A stretch of 58,944 nt of DNA from Dinochytrium kinnereticum (Eukaryota > Chytridiomycota > Chytridiomycetes > Chytridiales > Chytridiaceae), in the NCBI GenBank assembly GCA_027604005.1, contig JADGJT010000084.1:735-59678 (forward strand), in the 5' to 3' direction. The position numbers and the translations under genes were made by a program. Below, one piece after another: positions 47,869 to 58,944 of this stretch; position 1 is the first letter of the stretch, and each line of letters starts with the position of its first letter. A model generated the notes under the pieces. That model was not told the origin of the DNA, did not search any database, and saw only the letters and a program-made list of their open reading frames with translations.

Positions 47869-50800
47869 CTAATATGGCGGCGGAAGCACCGGCGCACCAA
47901 AAGCATCTACATGCTGACGTCCACCTCCCCCTCTTTGTCTCGCATGGCGACCACCAAAGTCGGTTAATGCCGCAAATGGACCTTCAAGCAAAGTTCTTCC
48001 TCGAACATTCAGAATCATCGACCGTAAATTTGATGACATGAATTTAAACTGCGTTTCTAGTTGGTGGTCTGTGAGGCTAAGCAGTGCTGGGCCGTCGATT
48101 GCGTGATCTTTTTGTGTTTTTTGTTAGGGTGGAGATGTTCTGCGGGGGATGGGAGTGTACCTTTGAAAACGTCGCAGACTTCCTGGCGGAAGCCCATGGA
48201 GTCTAACCATGTTTGGACTTGGTCTACGGTCCAGGTTTGAGGGGGGGCTGGCTGTTTTTTTTTTTTGTTTTTTTTTTGGAAAGGAAGTTAGGATAAAAGG
48301 TTGAGATCGCGATTTCGTCCCTTTTTTTTTGTCAAATGTAACTCACCCATTCGGTAATAGATGCTGCAACAACTCCTCGATCCACTCCACTACCACCACC
48401 AACTTTAACAGTTGGAGTAAACTCTTCTCCCTCATGATCGTCTTCCTCGCCGACTACCTGCGCGGATAAAGGACCCCAAAGCTCACTCATCCCCAAAGAC
48501 CCCTCAAACTCCACAGCACCCTTCAAAACTGACTCAACCGGAACTTGATCCACCGCATCATGCTCACTAGGTACAGGACTTTGAGCTGCCACTGGGGCCT
48601 GAGCCATTTCGGGTGTTGCAGATTCATCCATGTTGACCCACCCACGCTCTGCACCGCTTCTTCTCCTTTTTCTTTTAGTGAGCCATACCACTACTACGAT
48701 AAAGGCCACTGATAATGAGAGCGTTAGTACACCAACGATGATTGTTTGTGGAACTGTGAGGCCTGCAGGGAAAGCTTGGGAGTCGCTTCGCCGTGGTTCA
48801 CCGAATGTATCGGGGCTTGGAGGAAGTGAAGAGGTGGGGATAACTTGTGTTTCTTGAGGAGGCTGGATTACTGTAAATTGAGCAGAAGACATAGACTCTG
48901 AAGGTTGGAAGGTAGTTGCAGGAAGTGTGAGACTACGAGAGACTAGCTGCGGGCCCTGAACGAAGGGCGGAGGTGTGAGATCTTCGGAGGAGGTTTGGGC
49001 AATAGCTTGAAGAGGCAAAGCGGTGGAAGATTCGGTCGTGGTAGTGGAGGCGGTAGAGATGACGGTGGGTCTGGTTGATAGGCTGGAAGTCTGAATGGGT
49101 TCCTCTTCGGAATCAATCCAAGTACCCGCAGATTTTTCGCGGGCGATCGTATCTACACATGTTTGGTTTGGCTGTTGGGATGTGGCACTATTATTTAGTG
49201 TTAGTGGTTGAGGATATAAACGAGGGAATCACCCAATATAGTATTGTAACGTTTTGGGATCCACGCCTGAGTCTAAGCTAAGGCAGTTACGGTGAAACGC
49301 AGCGATTCTATTGAAAGTGATGAGATTATTAACTTAGCCACATAAATGTATTTTACTATACTCAAAGTTACCTATTTTCAGACGAAGAGAATTCATGAGG
49401 CAATCGCCCCCAGAACAAGTTGTCATCAAGGAGGAGGCGGCTTACGTCTGTGGAGTCGACATTCTTGAAAATTGGATAGTCCAGCAACTCCGTAATGGTA
49501 GGTAAGGGTCCACCCAAGCGATTGTCTCTAATCGATCTAAATAGAATCGGAGTTTAGTCTACTGCAATTAATGAAACATAAAAATCGTTATCTTCTTTGA
49601 CAAGGATTCTTACAGGAAACGCAGACTCGGGAGATCTAAAAGAAATTTTGGGAAGAATCCTGTAAATCCGGATGAATCCAAGTGTAGTTCATTTAGTTTG
49701 ATGAGCCTCGCCAAATATCTTGGAATGGGGCCGTTCGAATTGCGGCCTGAGAAGCCTACAAGATATGTATATTAGTTGTATCTAGAAGATGAAGTGGGGG
49801 ATTGTGTAGCTAATCGTCACTCAATCTGTTGTTTTCTGAGAACTTCAAAAGTCTTCTGAGAACGTCAAAGCTCCATACTTACTCCTGTTTTTTGTTATTT
49901 CAGTGACAGTTGAGTAAAACGATATTCAGTTAAGAATCCAGTAAGAATGCCTTTCAAAACAACCAAGTAACGAAAGTAACGAAAGTAACTAAAGACTTAC
50001 AAGTACTCTAGATTCTCAAGCTTCTCAATAAACTCTGGGAAATACTTTAATTTAATATCAGCAAAATATAGCTCCTTCATCTGTTTCAGATCCCCCATTG
50101 TGGAGGGAAGCTCCTCAACAATAGCTCTTATTAATACACTGTAAAGAGTCAGTGATCCTATACAATTAGATTGAGAGCTTATGGATATTGAAAGCTAAAA
50201 GAAAACAAATGATTCCTCCTTACAGTCTTTCCAAACTCTTAAGCTTCCCAATTTCTGGTGGTATCCTAATAAGATGCGGCATAGTATATGGTTCAATTGG
50301 AACTTGATTCAACTCGCTGTAGGGAATTAGTTTCTCTTAACTGGAAAAACAAGCAAACCAAAAGCGAGAGATGGGGAAAAACCAAACAAAATAAGAAACT
50401 ACTGCATACAAGGAACGCAGCCTCTGCAATTCTTGAATGGAGGGAGGTATTTGTCCAATAAATGCGCCAATCCACCTGAGGTATTCGAGGTTTCGAAGGT
50501 TCCCCAGATCGGAAGGAAAGAACGCTTTGAATGAGGCGGAATTAAAATACCACGATCTGAACAGGGAAGAAAACAATTCTGGTCAGGTCGGTTCTCGCTG
50601 GGTAAAGCTTTGACTTAAGGTGATGGATGGAGGGATCAATCTGCTGGTTGAATCTGCTTACTGATGAGTAACTGATGACTTACATATATCGGAGCTCAGT
50701 GATCGTTGTGAGAGGATCCAGAATGGTGTTAGGGCACACAGTATAAGAGCAAGGGTCGGTCTCAAAAAAATGCCAACTCATGTCCCTATTATGCACAGCA

Positions 50801-51049
50801 TGAATTGATCAGCGATTCTTCGTTTAATGGCTCCATCCATCAAAAGGACGATTACCATTCTACGATTCTCCCAGACGCCGAGTCGCAGGTGATGTTGGAG
50901 AATCCGTTGCTGGAAGCAAAAGCGTCTGGGTAGCTGAGGAATTCTCTGTATCCGCAACATCCTTGCGCAGGGAGGAATGGCATCATCGCATTGACGGCAG
51001 CGCAGTCGATGCTGTGGTGTGCTGCACCGTCATCACCAGAGTCCGTCAT
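47869..51049 (-). CDS. LRR-transmembrane-SAM receptor-like protein 1
   Basis: Not a named family. It starts at ATG 51049 with an LRRNT-like cap: SIDCAAVNAMMPFLPAQGCC, then NITCDSASGRIVEW. Several small exons encode leucine-rich repeats (FFPSDLGNLRNLEYLRW, IGQIPPSIQELQRLRSL). Next come a Cys/Trp segment (GTWIDSEEEP), a long Ser/Thr/Pro-rich stalk, one transmembrane helix (IIVGVLTLSLSVAFIVVVVW), a basic stop-transfer KRKRRR and an acidic cytosolic region. A SAM domain (WTVDQVQTWLDSMGFRQEV then CDVFKDHAIDG, PALLSLTDHQLETQFKF) and a tail ending PVLPPPY complete it. Stop at 47869. Positive charges after the helix suggest LRRs outside, SAM inside. No signal peptide was found before the cap. Intron-rich; not all exon joins were resolved. 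Confidence 0.8.
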
Positions 51050-51264
51050 GCCCTGTTCACTGTCTGACTGACACCCCTGTGAAACACCCGTGTGTGACAG
51101 GTGCGAGCCACAATAACTGTATTTGCTGGAGACATTAAGTGTTTTTGTATTCGGTGATGATATAACTGAAGCTGCAAAATTAAAGTGTCGACGGGAAATG
51201 AAGAAAGATATATAATAAATAAAGTGGCCGCTTAGGGCAAAGTACTCAAACAGAATAAGTTAAA

Positions 51265-54200
51265 CTAAATATCCCCTTGATATTGTGGGGGTTCTATCAC
51301 AAAAAATGCATCCTGATGCTGTCTTCCTCCCCCAGCTCTTCTTCCCCTTGTACTCGAATTCGACAGTGCTGGGGCAGAAGATCCTCCTAATAGAGTCTGG
51401 TTGCGGACATTTAGAATCATCATCCTCAGGTTCAAAGAACTGAATTGAAGTCGGGTTTCAAGCTCATGGTCAGTGAGGGTTAAAAGGGCTTGACCGTTGA
51501 TACCGTGAGCTTCAAACAAGATTAGAAATAGAGGGGACGGATCCTGGATTTGGTTACCTTTGAAGACGTCGCAAACTTCCCGCCGAAATCCGACGGAGTC
51601 GAGCCACCTTTGGACGTCATCAACGGTCCACTTGTGAGTAGCAAAGTACGGTAAGTTTAACACAAAAGATCCCCCGCAATTACTAACACTCATAGTTTCC
51701 ATAGACAGCAAAATCATTGGCGCCTCGACCTTAGTCGAACCTTCATCAACAGGAGTCGCTTGATTAACCTTCAACGTTTCCTTTTCAGATCCATTCAATG
51801 TAACCTTCGTCCCTTCAGTCTCAATTCCCTTATCTATTACCGTGCCAGCCGTTGCTTTCGATTCCTTCGACTCTTGAACCGCGATATTCCAGTATCCCAT
51901 ATTGGCCCTACCAGTCGAAGGCTCAGATTGCCGTCCCTCCAAAGCATCAGGCAGAGGCACCATCACTACCGCTTGAACAAGTCTTGGCTCGTCACTTTCA
52001 GTTTCTTGGGTTTGCTCCAATCTTTTTCGTTTCCTCTTACCTGCCCAGAAGGCCGCACCAATTATACCGAGAGCTAGGAAGAGCGTCAGGACACCCAGCC
52101 CAACCGCAGTTCCAAGCGTGAGGCCATTGGGATATGTGGCAGATTCTTCGGATGTTTCGGTCGAGACGGGAGGTTGTGTGGTGGAGCTCAGAAGAAGTGT
52201 CTTGAAAGGAAGGGTTTCGGAAAGTGATGCAGACTTTGACTGTTGAAAGAACGGGGAAGATGTCACTGGTAACGTTGGGTTATCAGAAAGGGGTTGAGGG
52301 CCTTGTTGAAAAGGGGAAGAGCCGGAATCAACGGTGGTTTGACCGCTGGTTGGAAGTGAAGATGATGAAGAGGAGGGGATTGAAGACGAAGTGGTGGTTG
52401 TGGCCGCTCGGTTCGTGCTCGTAGATGAGATGATGGATGATGACGTGAAGAGATCCTCGTCATCCGGTTCATCGATCCATGTCCCGTTAGCCTTTGCGAG
52501 GGCGATGCTATCTAAACATGCTTGTCTAGGTCGCTGAGAATCTTTCCTGGTACAAATTCATAGTTAGCAGTTATGAATAGAAGAATAGAGTCTCAAGCGA
52601 TCCGTGCAATAGAAAACGAGAGTTGAACAACAATTACCCTCGCCAATCCAAAGGTAGCATACTAGTATTCACGCCCGGTCCTAGTTCTAAGCAGGTACCC
52701 TTCTCCATAAACCTTTAAACGCAAGCAAAGGGAGAAAAACTCAGCCTGAAACTCTCCAAATTATTATAAACCTACAGTCGCATTGAGCCAGACAATTCAA
52801 CCGGCATTTGGCCATAAAACCAGTTTCCTGAAATAACCAAATAGGGAAGTTCAAAACGAGATGCAGCGGTTTTGTTTTTGAGGAAAGATGAGCTTGAAAG
52901 CTCATTGGCTGTTGGAAAAGGCCCTCCGAGACGATTATTTGACATGTCACTAAAATTGCTTCAGAAACAAAGTGCAAGTAGTGAGAATAGAAGCCTTACA
53001 TGCCGCGGATATTAGGGAGGTTAAGCAAGAATTTTGGAAAAGAGCCACTGAGCGCTCCGCGCAATGTCAGGCTTCGGAGACCCGTTAATTTTTTAAAGGA
53101 TCGGGGGAAGGTGCCCTTTAGGCCTTCACTATCAATAACTAGAAAAGACGGAAAGTGAAATATTAGTCGCAGTGGTTCTCGTAGACTGCTTAGCTCTTAC
53201 ATCTGTTTTGATTTAGAGAATACGTTAGCACATTGGAAAGAAGATTGTCTTCAGAGTAAAATCTTGCAGCAAGCGGGAAGAAACAAATAATTACAATTCA
53301 TTCAGGTTTTCCAAGTTCGCAATCGCCTCAGGGATCTGTTTTAGTCTGGTATACTGCATATATAGATAATTCAAGTTTTTCAACTCTCCTATGGAGTCTG
53401 GGAGCTCTTCGATAAATACCTGCAAGACAAACCTGAATGAAAGAGAATTTCCATTGTATGAGCCTGTGCTATCTGCGGAGGGGAAGCAAATGGAAAAGAT
53501 AACTATTTCAGCTTACAATCTCTTTAAGTTCTTCAGCTGCCCAATCTCGGGCGGGATGATGACGGCCTGAGGCTGAAGGTACCCGTCTACCAGGGGACCT
53601 CTAAGCTCGCTGCACGGGAAAGGCAGACTTTAGTTCAAGATTGACGAATCAGAATAACTACATTGACAGCAAGCGTTGCATGTACTTGATCGAAGGCGGA
53701 ATCATTCCGTGGATGGAGCTGCGTATCGCCATCTCTTCCAGTTTGCGTAGATTCCCCAACTCTTGCGGGTAAAGCGCCTTGAAACGGGCGGTACTGAAAT
53801 TCCATACTCTATAGGTGTTGAAGGTGTGGAGGGTAATATGGTATAGTAGACGAAGATGGTATTCAGGTGGTTAATAGCGGGAACATACTGAGCCTCATCG
53901 ACCACAATGTATGCATGGAAGAGCCCATGCAAAACCGTACAGGCAGTAATAAAGAATATCTACGTACATAATGCGGATCTCAGTGATTGTTGTCAAAGGG
54001 TCCAGAGAGGAATAGGGGCAGAAGACGTATACGCACGGATCCGTCTCAAGGAAAAACCACTCCATTCTCCTATTTCCCGGAGAGGAAAATGATCAGATCG
54101 TTATATAACGCATGAAAGGCTGCTATACGCAAGCAGAGACATGCCATTCAACGATTCTCCCAGTGACGGCATCGCATGTGATGTTTGCTGTCCCATCCCT

Positions 54201-54359
54201 CTTCGCAAAGTAATCTTCGTAGCTGAGGAAGTCCCTCACTCCGCAGCAGCCCTTCGACGGCAGAAAGGGCATCATGGCGTTGACGGCCGCACAGTCGACG
54301 CTGTCATCTGTTTCCATCACAGACCTTTGGATGTTGCCTTGCACGACTCGGTCAGCCAT
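51265..54359 (-). CDS. LRR-transmembrane-SAM receptor-like protein 2
   Basis: Tandem paralogue of protein 1; its stop is 215 bp upstream of that gene's ATG. The cap reads SVDCAAVNAMMPFLPSKGCC, then NITCDAVTGRIVEW. LRR exons follow (YPQELGNLRKLEEM, IPPSIKYMQRLLS). Next come CLELGPGVNTSMLPLDWRG, GTWIDEPDDED, a Ser/Thr-rich stalk, the transmembrane helix LGTAVGLGVLTLFLALGIIG, basic KRKRKR, an acidic linker, and a SAM domain (WTVDDVQRWLDSVGFRREV then CDVFKAHGING, QALLTLTDHELETRLQF). The tail ends PPQYQGDI. The start is uncertain: 54359 (MADRVVQGN), 54317 (METDDSVDC) or 54500 are all possible in-frame ATGs, none giving an obvious signal peptide. Confidence 0.8.
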
Positions 54360-54518
54360 CTCTAGGTGACATTTCTGGGGCAACAAGGGTGCGGGGGCAG
54401 GGGTTGCTTCAAAGTGTCTTTCTTTCTTTTGCTCTGTTTCACGCCCAGAATAATAATAAATAATAATTACGGCTTGCCTCACACTGTCGACCCAACTCAT
54501 CCGACTCGACTGAACTGA
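54360..54518. promoter_or_regulatory. Compact divergent promoter between LRR-SAM 2 and LRR-SAM 3
   Basis: The two paralogues are transcribed away from each other with at most 159 bp between start codons. If gene 2 used its ATG at 54500, only 18 bp would remain. No specific operator was recognised. Confidence 0.45.
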
Positions 54519-57170
54519 ATGGCCGATGCTGGCGACTGCAGCATCCTGAGCGCTGCCGTGTCCAAAAGAAACATACCAGCATCAGGTAAGCCGATTGCAT
54601 GGGATGGGTGCCATTGCATGGCATTCGACGCATCGACATGGGTGGATGCGCATAGTCCTCACTTGGCATCCACCAGCATAGCCCCTTTGCATTGGAGATG
54701 ACCAGAGCTGATATCATGTTCTCATCGTCTAGGATGCTGCGGGTTCAATCAAGGAACTACCCAGGTGCAATGCGAAAACTCTCGGATCACCTTCTTTTTG
54801 ATGTAAGCGGCAGATTCTCCTTACAGCTAGCTGTATTCACTCACTATTAAAAGAGATTGCAAAGATTCGTTCTTTGACACCGATCGCTGTAATATCAACT
54901 TTGCTGATATCCTTCGGCTTCCTGCATTGAGAATCCTGTAAGGAATCTTCAACACATTTTCAACACATCCTAAATCAACCACCAACCCTGAACATTGCCA
55001 TTAGGTCTACGGCCTTCTGCACATCAACTTCACCTGAATTGATACCCAGTGGCGCTAGCCAAGCCCTTCAGCAATTGTGGGTGGACTCTGTTCCTGTAGC
55101 TGACTGACTGTTGTTATCACAGAACTCTGAGAGACTGTCTCAATCTTCCCTCTTCCCCCCCAGAAGCTCTAGCAAGCTTTCCCCGTCTCAGCTCATTGTA
55201 AGATTCCACCACCTCTTGTTTCACTTTCCCTAATGTGGTCTTTCTCAGAATTCTATCGCAAACTGGATTCTCTGGGAACTTTCCTGGCTTCTTGGAGAGA
55301 TTGAATTTACAAGCACTCGACTTATCCAATAATCGTTTTACGGGACCTGTCCCGGCCTACCTTGGCACTGCATCGTCCCTTACGTATCTGTATGTCATCT
55401 GGTTTCATCTGCTTTGGTGACTTTTGCTCCAAATCTGTTTTTCCTTCTCACACTCACACATATATGTTAATGATCTTCTTATGTTATAGCGCCCTGCAGC
55501 TTAATTGCTTTGATCCCATTCTACCGCCTCAAGTTGTGTCAAAGTTTGGGAATAAGTATGTGTGAAAATACATGGAAATATGGATCAATGTGTTAAATTA
55601 TCCCAACAGTGTTTTCAGTCGGGGTCCAAACTGTCCCGCCCTCCCACCATCACCCATAACAACGATTCCACCTCAACCCCCATCCCCTACTCAAGTACCA
55701 CCTGGCCCTACAAATTCTCCTCCCATTACAGAGGCAACAACACAAAGTCAACCTCCTGTGATCATAACTGAGGCCATTTTGTCAACGCGCACCCTTCTCA
55801 TCTCTGGAACCCTCGTTACCACCGTCGAAACTTCTATCTTCACAACTTCATTGGCTCAATCACCAGCTGCGCAGCAGACCATGGTCGTCTCTGGCTCGTC
55901 AACATTTTGGGTTGGGGGCCCGACTCCTTCTGGTCCCGGGGGAGAAGTCCCCGGAGCTTCGGGGCCTTCAGCGAATTCTACTACGCCCCAGGGAAATGGA
56001 GAGGCGAAGCCTGCCGTGCCGTTTGCGATTCTCGGGCCCGTTGTTGGAGTGGCATTGGCAATTGCGATTGGTTTAGCGGTGTTTTTCTGGAGACGGGCAT
56101 CAAGAAAACAGGAGGACCAGAAGCTGGCCATCCCTCGCCAGCAACCCACGGTGAGTTTAACGTTATTGAAAGAGCAGTCGGAATGGCCTTTGGCTTATTG
56201 TTTCTTATTAATATCTTAACTCAATGTCGTTTCTAGGCGGCTGTCAATAAGGCCCCTGTAGCAACAGTCTTATCCACCTCTATCTACGTCAACGATTTAT
56301 CTCCTTCATCTCCACCTCCATCACCACCGCTTATTTCTTCATCTAAAAGACCAGGCCTTTTCGACCCTATCCCACCTCGAGAAAAGAGCTCTAGTGATAA
56401 TATGTTTTCTGACATACCCCGCTCTCTATCACCCACGCAGTCAATGGAGAGGGAAGAGAGCGATATTTTGAGAATCGCGAACGACCCGTCATTGGAAGGG
56501 AAAGAAGATTTTGAAGTGAATGAGGATAAGAATGAACTTGAGGTTCAGGTGAATATTCTCCTTTCCTTTGCTAAATTTGTCATTCTCTCTCTTTTTTTTT
56601 TTGCTTGTTGAAACTGAATGGGATCAAATCCATTGTGTAAAATATAGACGCAAGGTCCATCCTCGTCACGTCACCCGATTATGGGGTGGACCCCTAGCGA
56701 CGTGCACGGCTGGATGGAGTCCAGTGGAGTCAAGGAATCCATTTCAACACTCTTCTTTGGTAGGCATTTTTTTCCAACTTCCTTTCTTATCATCCCTAAG
56801 AAAACCAGCAAAAAGAAAAAATTTTTAACCAACCTATCCTTTAGAACACAACATTGACGGTCCAACCCTACTTAAACTCACCGACGTCAACCTGGCCATC
56901 GACCTTGGTATCGACTCGGTTCATCTACGCACCACTATCCTCCTTGCCATAGATGATCTTGTGCAGACACCTTTCTTGCCTCGTAGAATGAACACGGTGG
57001 CTTCTTCAGCCAGAGGCGTGGCGGGAGGATCGACGGTGGTTGAGGGAGGATTTGATGTGGCGAATTTGAGAGAGTTGGAAGATGAGCCGTTCGAGCTGGC
57101 GGTTGAGGAAGTGGTTAGGGTCGTAGATGGGGATGTTCCGCCGCCTTATTTTGGGAGGTATCAGGGATGA
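54519..57170 (+). CDS. LRR-transmembrane-SAM receptor-like protein 3
   Basis: Divergent paralogue of proteins 1 and 2. The first exon reads MADAGDCSILSAAV; the next cap exon reads CCGFNQGTTQVQCENSRITF, matching the GCCG..ITCD..GRIVEW caps of the other two. LRR exons follow (FSGNFPGFLERLNLQALDLS, FTGPVPAYLGTASSLTYL, ALQLNCFDPILPP). A Pro/Thr-rich stalk and ILGPVVGVALAIAIGLAVFF (transmembrane) precede WRRASRKQE. After a Ser/Pro-rich cytosolic region comes a SAM domain (MGWTPSDVHGWMESSGVKES then EHNIDGPTLLKLTDVNLAID). The tail ends PPPYFGRYQG at TGA 57170. It is more diverged than genes 1 and 2 are from each other. Exons between 54600 and 55260 are only partly resolved. Confidence 0.75.
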
Positions 57171-57613
57171 TTTATCTTTGTATTTTTGTGTGTTTCTCAT
57201 GGACTTTTCTTGTGTGGTTTGGGCCTTTGGAGGTCTTTGCGCCTTTTGGTTAGTTTAATTGGCTGTTGAGTTTGGTATTTATTGAGAGCTTTTGCCTCAG
57301 ATTTGGATGCAGGATATACCTTTTTTTTCCTATTATTTATTTTTTCGCCTCCCTCTCATAATCATGTATACTTCTTAACTGTATATTAACCATGAAATAC
57401 TAAGCATTGCCATTAAGGAAACCTTTCTGTTCAACGATCATAGAAGTCGTTTTTCATGCGTATATATTTCCCCTCTCTGTGATGCAGAACAACAACGACG
57501 GTGCAGTTATATGGGCAAAACAAACATTTGACAGGTCAAGATAAGGTTCTGGTCAAACAATGATAGAACAACAAGTGAAAGCCGACATGAAAGACATTGT
57601 GGATCCAACATCA
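57171..57613. other. Convergent gap, no gene seen
   Basis: AT-rich sequence between the LRR-SAM 3 stop (+) and the Atg15-type stop (-). A T-run lies near 57321-57328. Terminators of both genes are expected here. Confidence 0.5.
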
Positions 57614-58944
57614 TTAATTATCTGCCCAAGTCCACTGTGTGCACTCCTTACACGCAGGCTTAACCTCGCATTTTGGAACATACTCCCAGGTCTCAAGGTA
57701 AGTATGGATGACGGTTTCAATGGAGTGATATCGCACGTCCAGGCGTTCTTGGGCGGAGGCCAGATCTTCTTTTTTTTTATCAACATTATAGCGGAGAAAT
57801 TTTTTTTGGAATGAGTTGTGAGTGGCAACACTGGAGGGACGAAAGAAAATAGATACCTTGAGTGGCGGGGGTTGGGGTTGGTGGAGGATTCCTGTCATGT
57901 TCTTCCTGGTTGTAGACGCACTCTTTCCCCGAGTGGCATTTACTTTCAAGGGCTGAACAATCCAAAGTAAAGAAAAAAGGTGTCAATTTTCCCCAAACCC
58001 CCACAACGAAAAACAAAAAAACAAACAACTGTAGCCCCCAACTCACCATATCCAACATACCAACAACTGGAGCTAGCCCCCTGACACTCCCCCAAATAAA
58101 TCGGGTCCCGATTGTTCCCAACATGATAGATCTGCAACGTGTTCAGAAATCCATCGTAATTCGGTGGGTTGTTGGGGTCTCCGTCGTTTCCAGGAGGCAG
58201 ATCCGGAATAAGGCCAATCCGAGAGGCGTACTGGAAATCTCCGGGGGCTTCGTAGGAGACCCCTGGAAGATCATGGGTGAGGGCGAGAAGTGAGGCAAGG
58301 GCACCTCCCAGAGAGTGGCCGACCACCCAGATGGATGTGCTTTGGGGGTACCAGGCGTGAACGGCTACAAAGATAGTCTAAAGATTTGGTGTTTTTTTTT
58401 TTGGTTTTTTTTTTTTTTTTCGTGGTAAGTATAGGGGAGGGGCAGATAAATCCGATTTCAAGCTTACGTTTGCAAGATTGTAGTATCTACAAAACCATTT
58501 TTTTTTTTTAGAAAGGGCGGTAAGATCAGAACTCCAACATCAAGAAACGGCGAAAACAAAAAACCGAAAAAGAAAAAAAAAAACAACAAAAAAACCCACG
58601 AATCAGCAAACTGCGACTTGCGATGAATGCAATCCATACTGCATTCCGTATTCCTCGCGCAGTCACAGATGGGAGTCCAGCTCCAACCGGCTTTGGCGCA
58701 GCAGCACGAAAACATCATGTTATCCTGAAACATTGTGAGCAAACACGCAAATATGGGAAGGGGCCTACTGACGTTATACTTATCACGAGGTGACGTTGGG
58801 CCGCCGCCTATCGGGGTTTGGAGGGAGGTGCCTTTGACAGCAATCACCACGGTGTCTTTGGTCTCGTCTACAAAGACGTAGCCTCGGATTCCATCCGATT
58901 CCCAACCGAACCTGTCAGTCTTTTTTTTTTTTTTTTTTTTTTTT
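57614..58944 (-). CDS. ATG15: Atg15-type vacuolar lipase, 5' end outside the window
   Basis: Atg15 is the vacuolar phospholipase/lipase that lyses autophagic bodies. Only the C-terminal two-thirds is present. Seen from N to C: FGWESDGIRGYVFVDETKDT, VVIAVKGTSLQ, the Cys-rich FSCCCAKAGWSWTPICDCAR with CSMDCIHR, the nucleophile motif VVGHSLGGALASLLAL (58310-58330 region), VSYEAPGDFQYASRIGL, HVGNNRDPIYLGECQG, SSSCWYVGYG, the ESKCHSGKECVYN motif, and a terminal exon YLETWEYVPKCEVKP, then CKECTQWTWADN. Motif order and cysteines match Atg15 rather than the secreted lipase at 36.9 kb. Stop TAA at 57614. The N-terminal signal anchor lies beyond the edge, which ends in a long T-run. Confidence 0.82.
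58921..58944 (+). repeat. Poly-T run at the window edge
   Basis: Twenty-four consecutive T, extending to the last base. It probably lies in an intron of the Atg15-type gene. Confidence 0.9.

Noticed and set aside
1..58944. tRNA, rRNA, CRISPR, prokaryotic operons or phage genes
   Set aside because: No CCA-like cloverleaf with a convincing T-loop was noticed, no rRNA-like conserved blocks, no spaced direct repeats, and all genes have eukaryotic introns. A covariance-model scan would be needed to exclude tRNAs.

Overview
This is a nuclear window from an intron-rich fungus, most likely a zoosporic, early-diverging one (chytrid-like). Genes carry many short spliceosomal introns (about 32-90 bp, with 120-360 bp exceptions) with GT..AG ends and CTRAY-type branch sites. 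Fungal-typical genes (a Rim15-type kinase with receiver domain, Erg27, Gpi12, an oligopeptide transporter, Atg15) sit beside a full inositol-trisphosphate-receptor-type channel, which Dikarya lack, and a long Sfi1-type centrin-binding protein. The lineage is an inference from gene content only. There are no prokaryotic features, CRISPR arrays or recognisable rRNA.

Layout. 0.3-1.3 kb: membrane-anchored FKBP prolyl isomerase (-). 2.1-4.2 kb: F-box/LRR protein (+). 4.2-5.9 kb: homopolymer-rich convergent intergenic block. 5.9-15.0 kb: 2791-residue Rim15-type kinase (-), reconstructed in ten exons that stay in frame. 15.1-16.2 kb: CDCA7-type cysteine-rich domain protein (-), divergent within 59 bp from an Sfi1-like protein (+, 16.2-19.7 kb). 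19.8-20.8 kb: GPI12/PIG-L (+). 21.9-23.1 kb: ERG27-type 3-ketosteroid reductase (+). 23.3-24.0 kb: ankyrin protein (+), followed 37 bp later by the IP3R-like channel (+, 24.0-33.9 kb).

34.0-35.1 kb: dienelactone hydrolase (+). 35.1-36.05 kb: orphan membrane protein (-). 36.9-38.7 kb: secreted class-3 lipase (+). 40.0-43.4 kb: OPT transporter (-). 43.8-46.7 kb: Bcs1-like AAA ATPase (-) with a histone-H3-like N-terminus and a ~180-residue charged insertion. 47.9-57.2 kb: three paralogous LRR-transmembrane-SAM genes (two tandem on -, one divergent on +). 57.6 kb to the end: Atg15-type lipase (-), cut by the window edge.

The most interesting items are the LRR-TM-SAM cluster, a receptor-like architecture with no kinase; the IP3R homologue, which keeps the GGGVGD pore but appears to lack the IP3-contact residues; and the H3-tail mimic on the Bcs1-like ATPase. 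Exon boundaries were derived by eye from splice sites and family conservation. Where exon lengths sum to an intact frame, this is stated.
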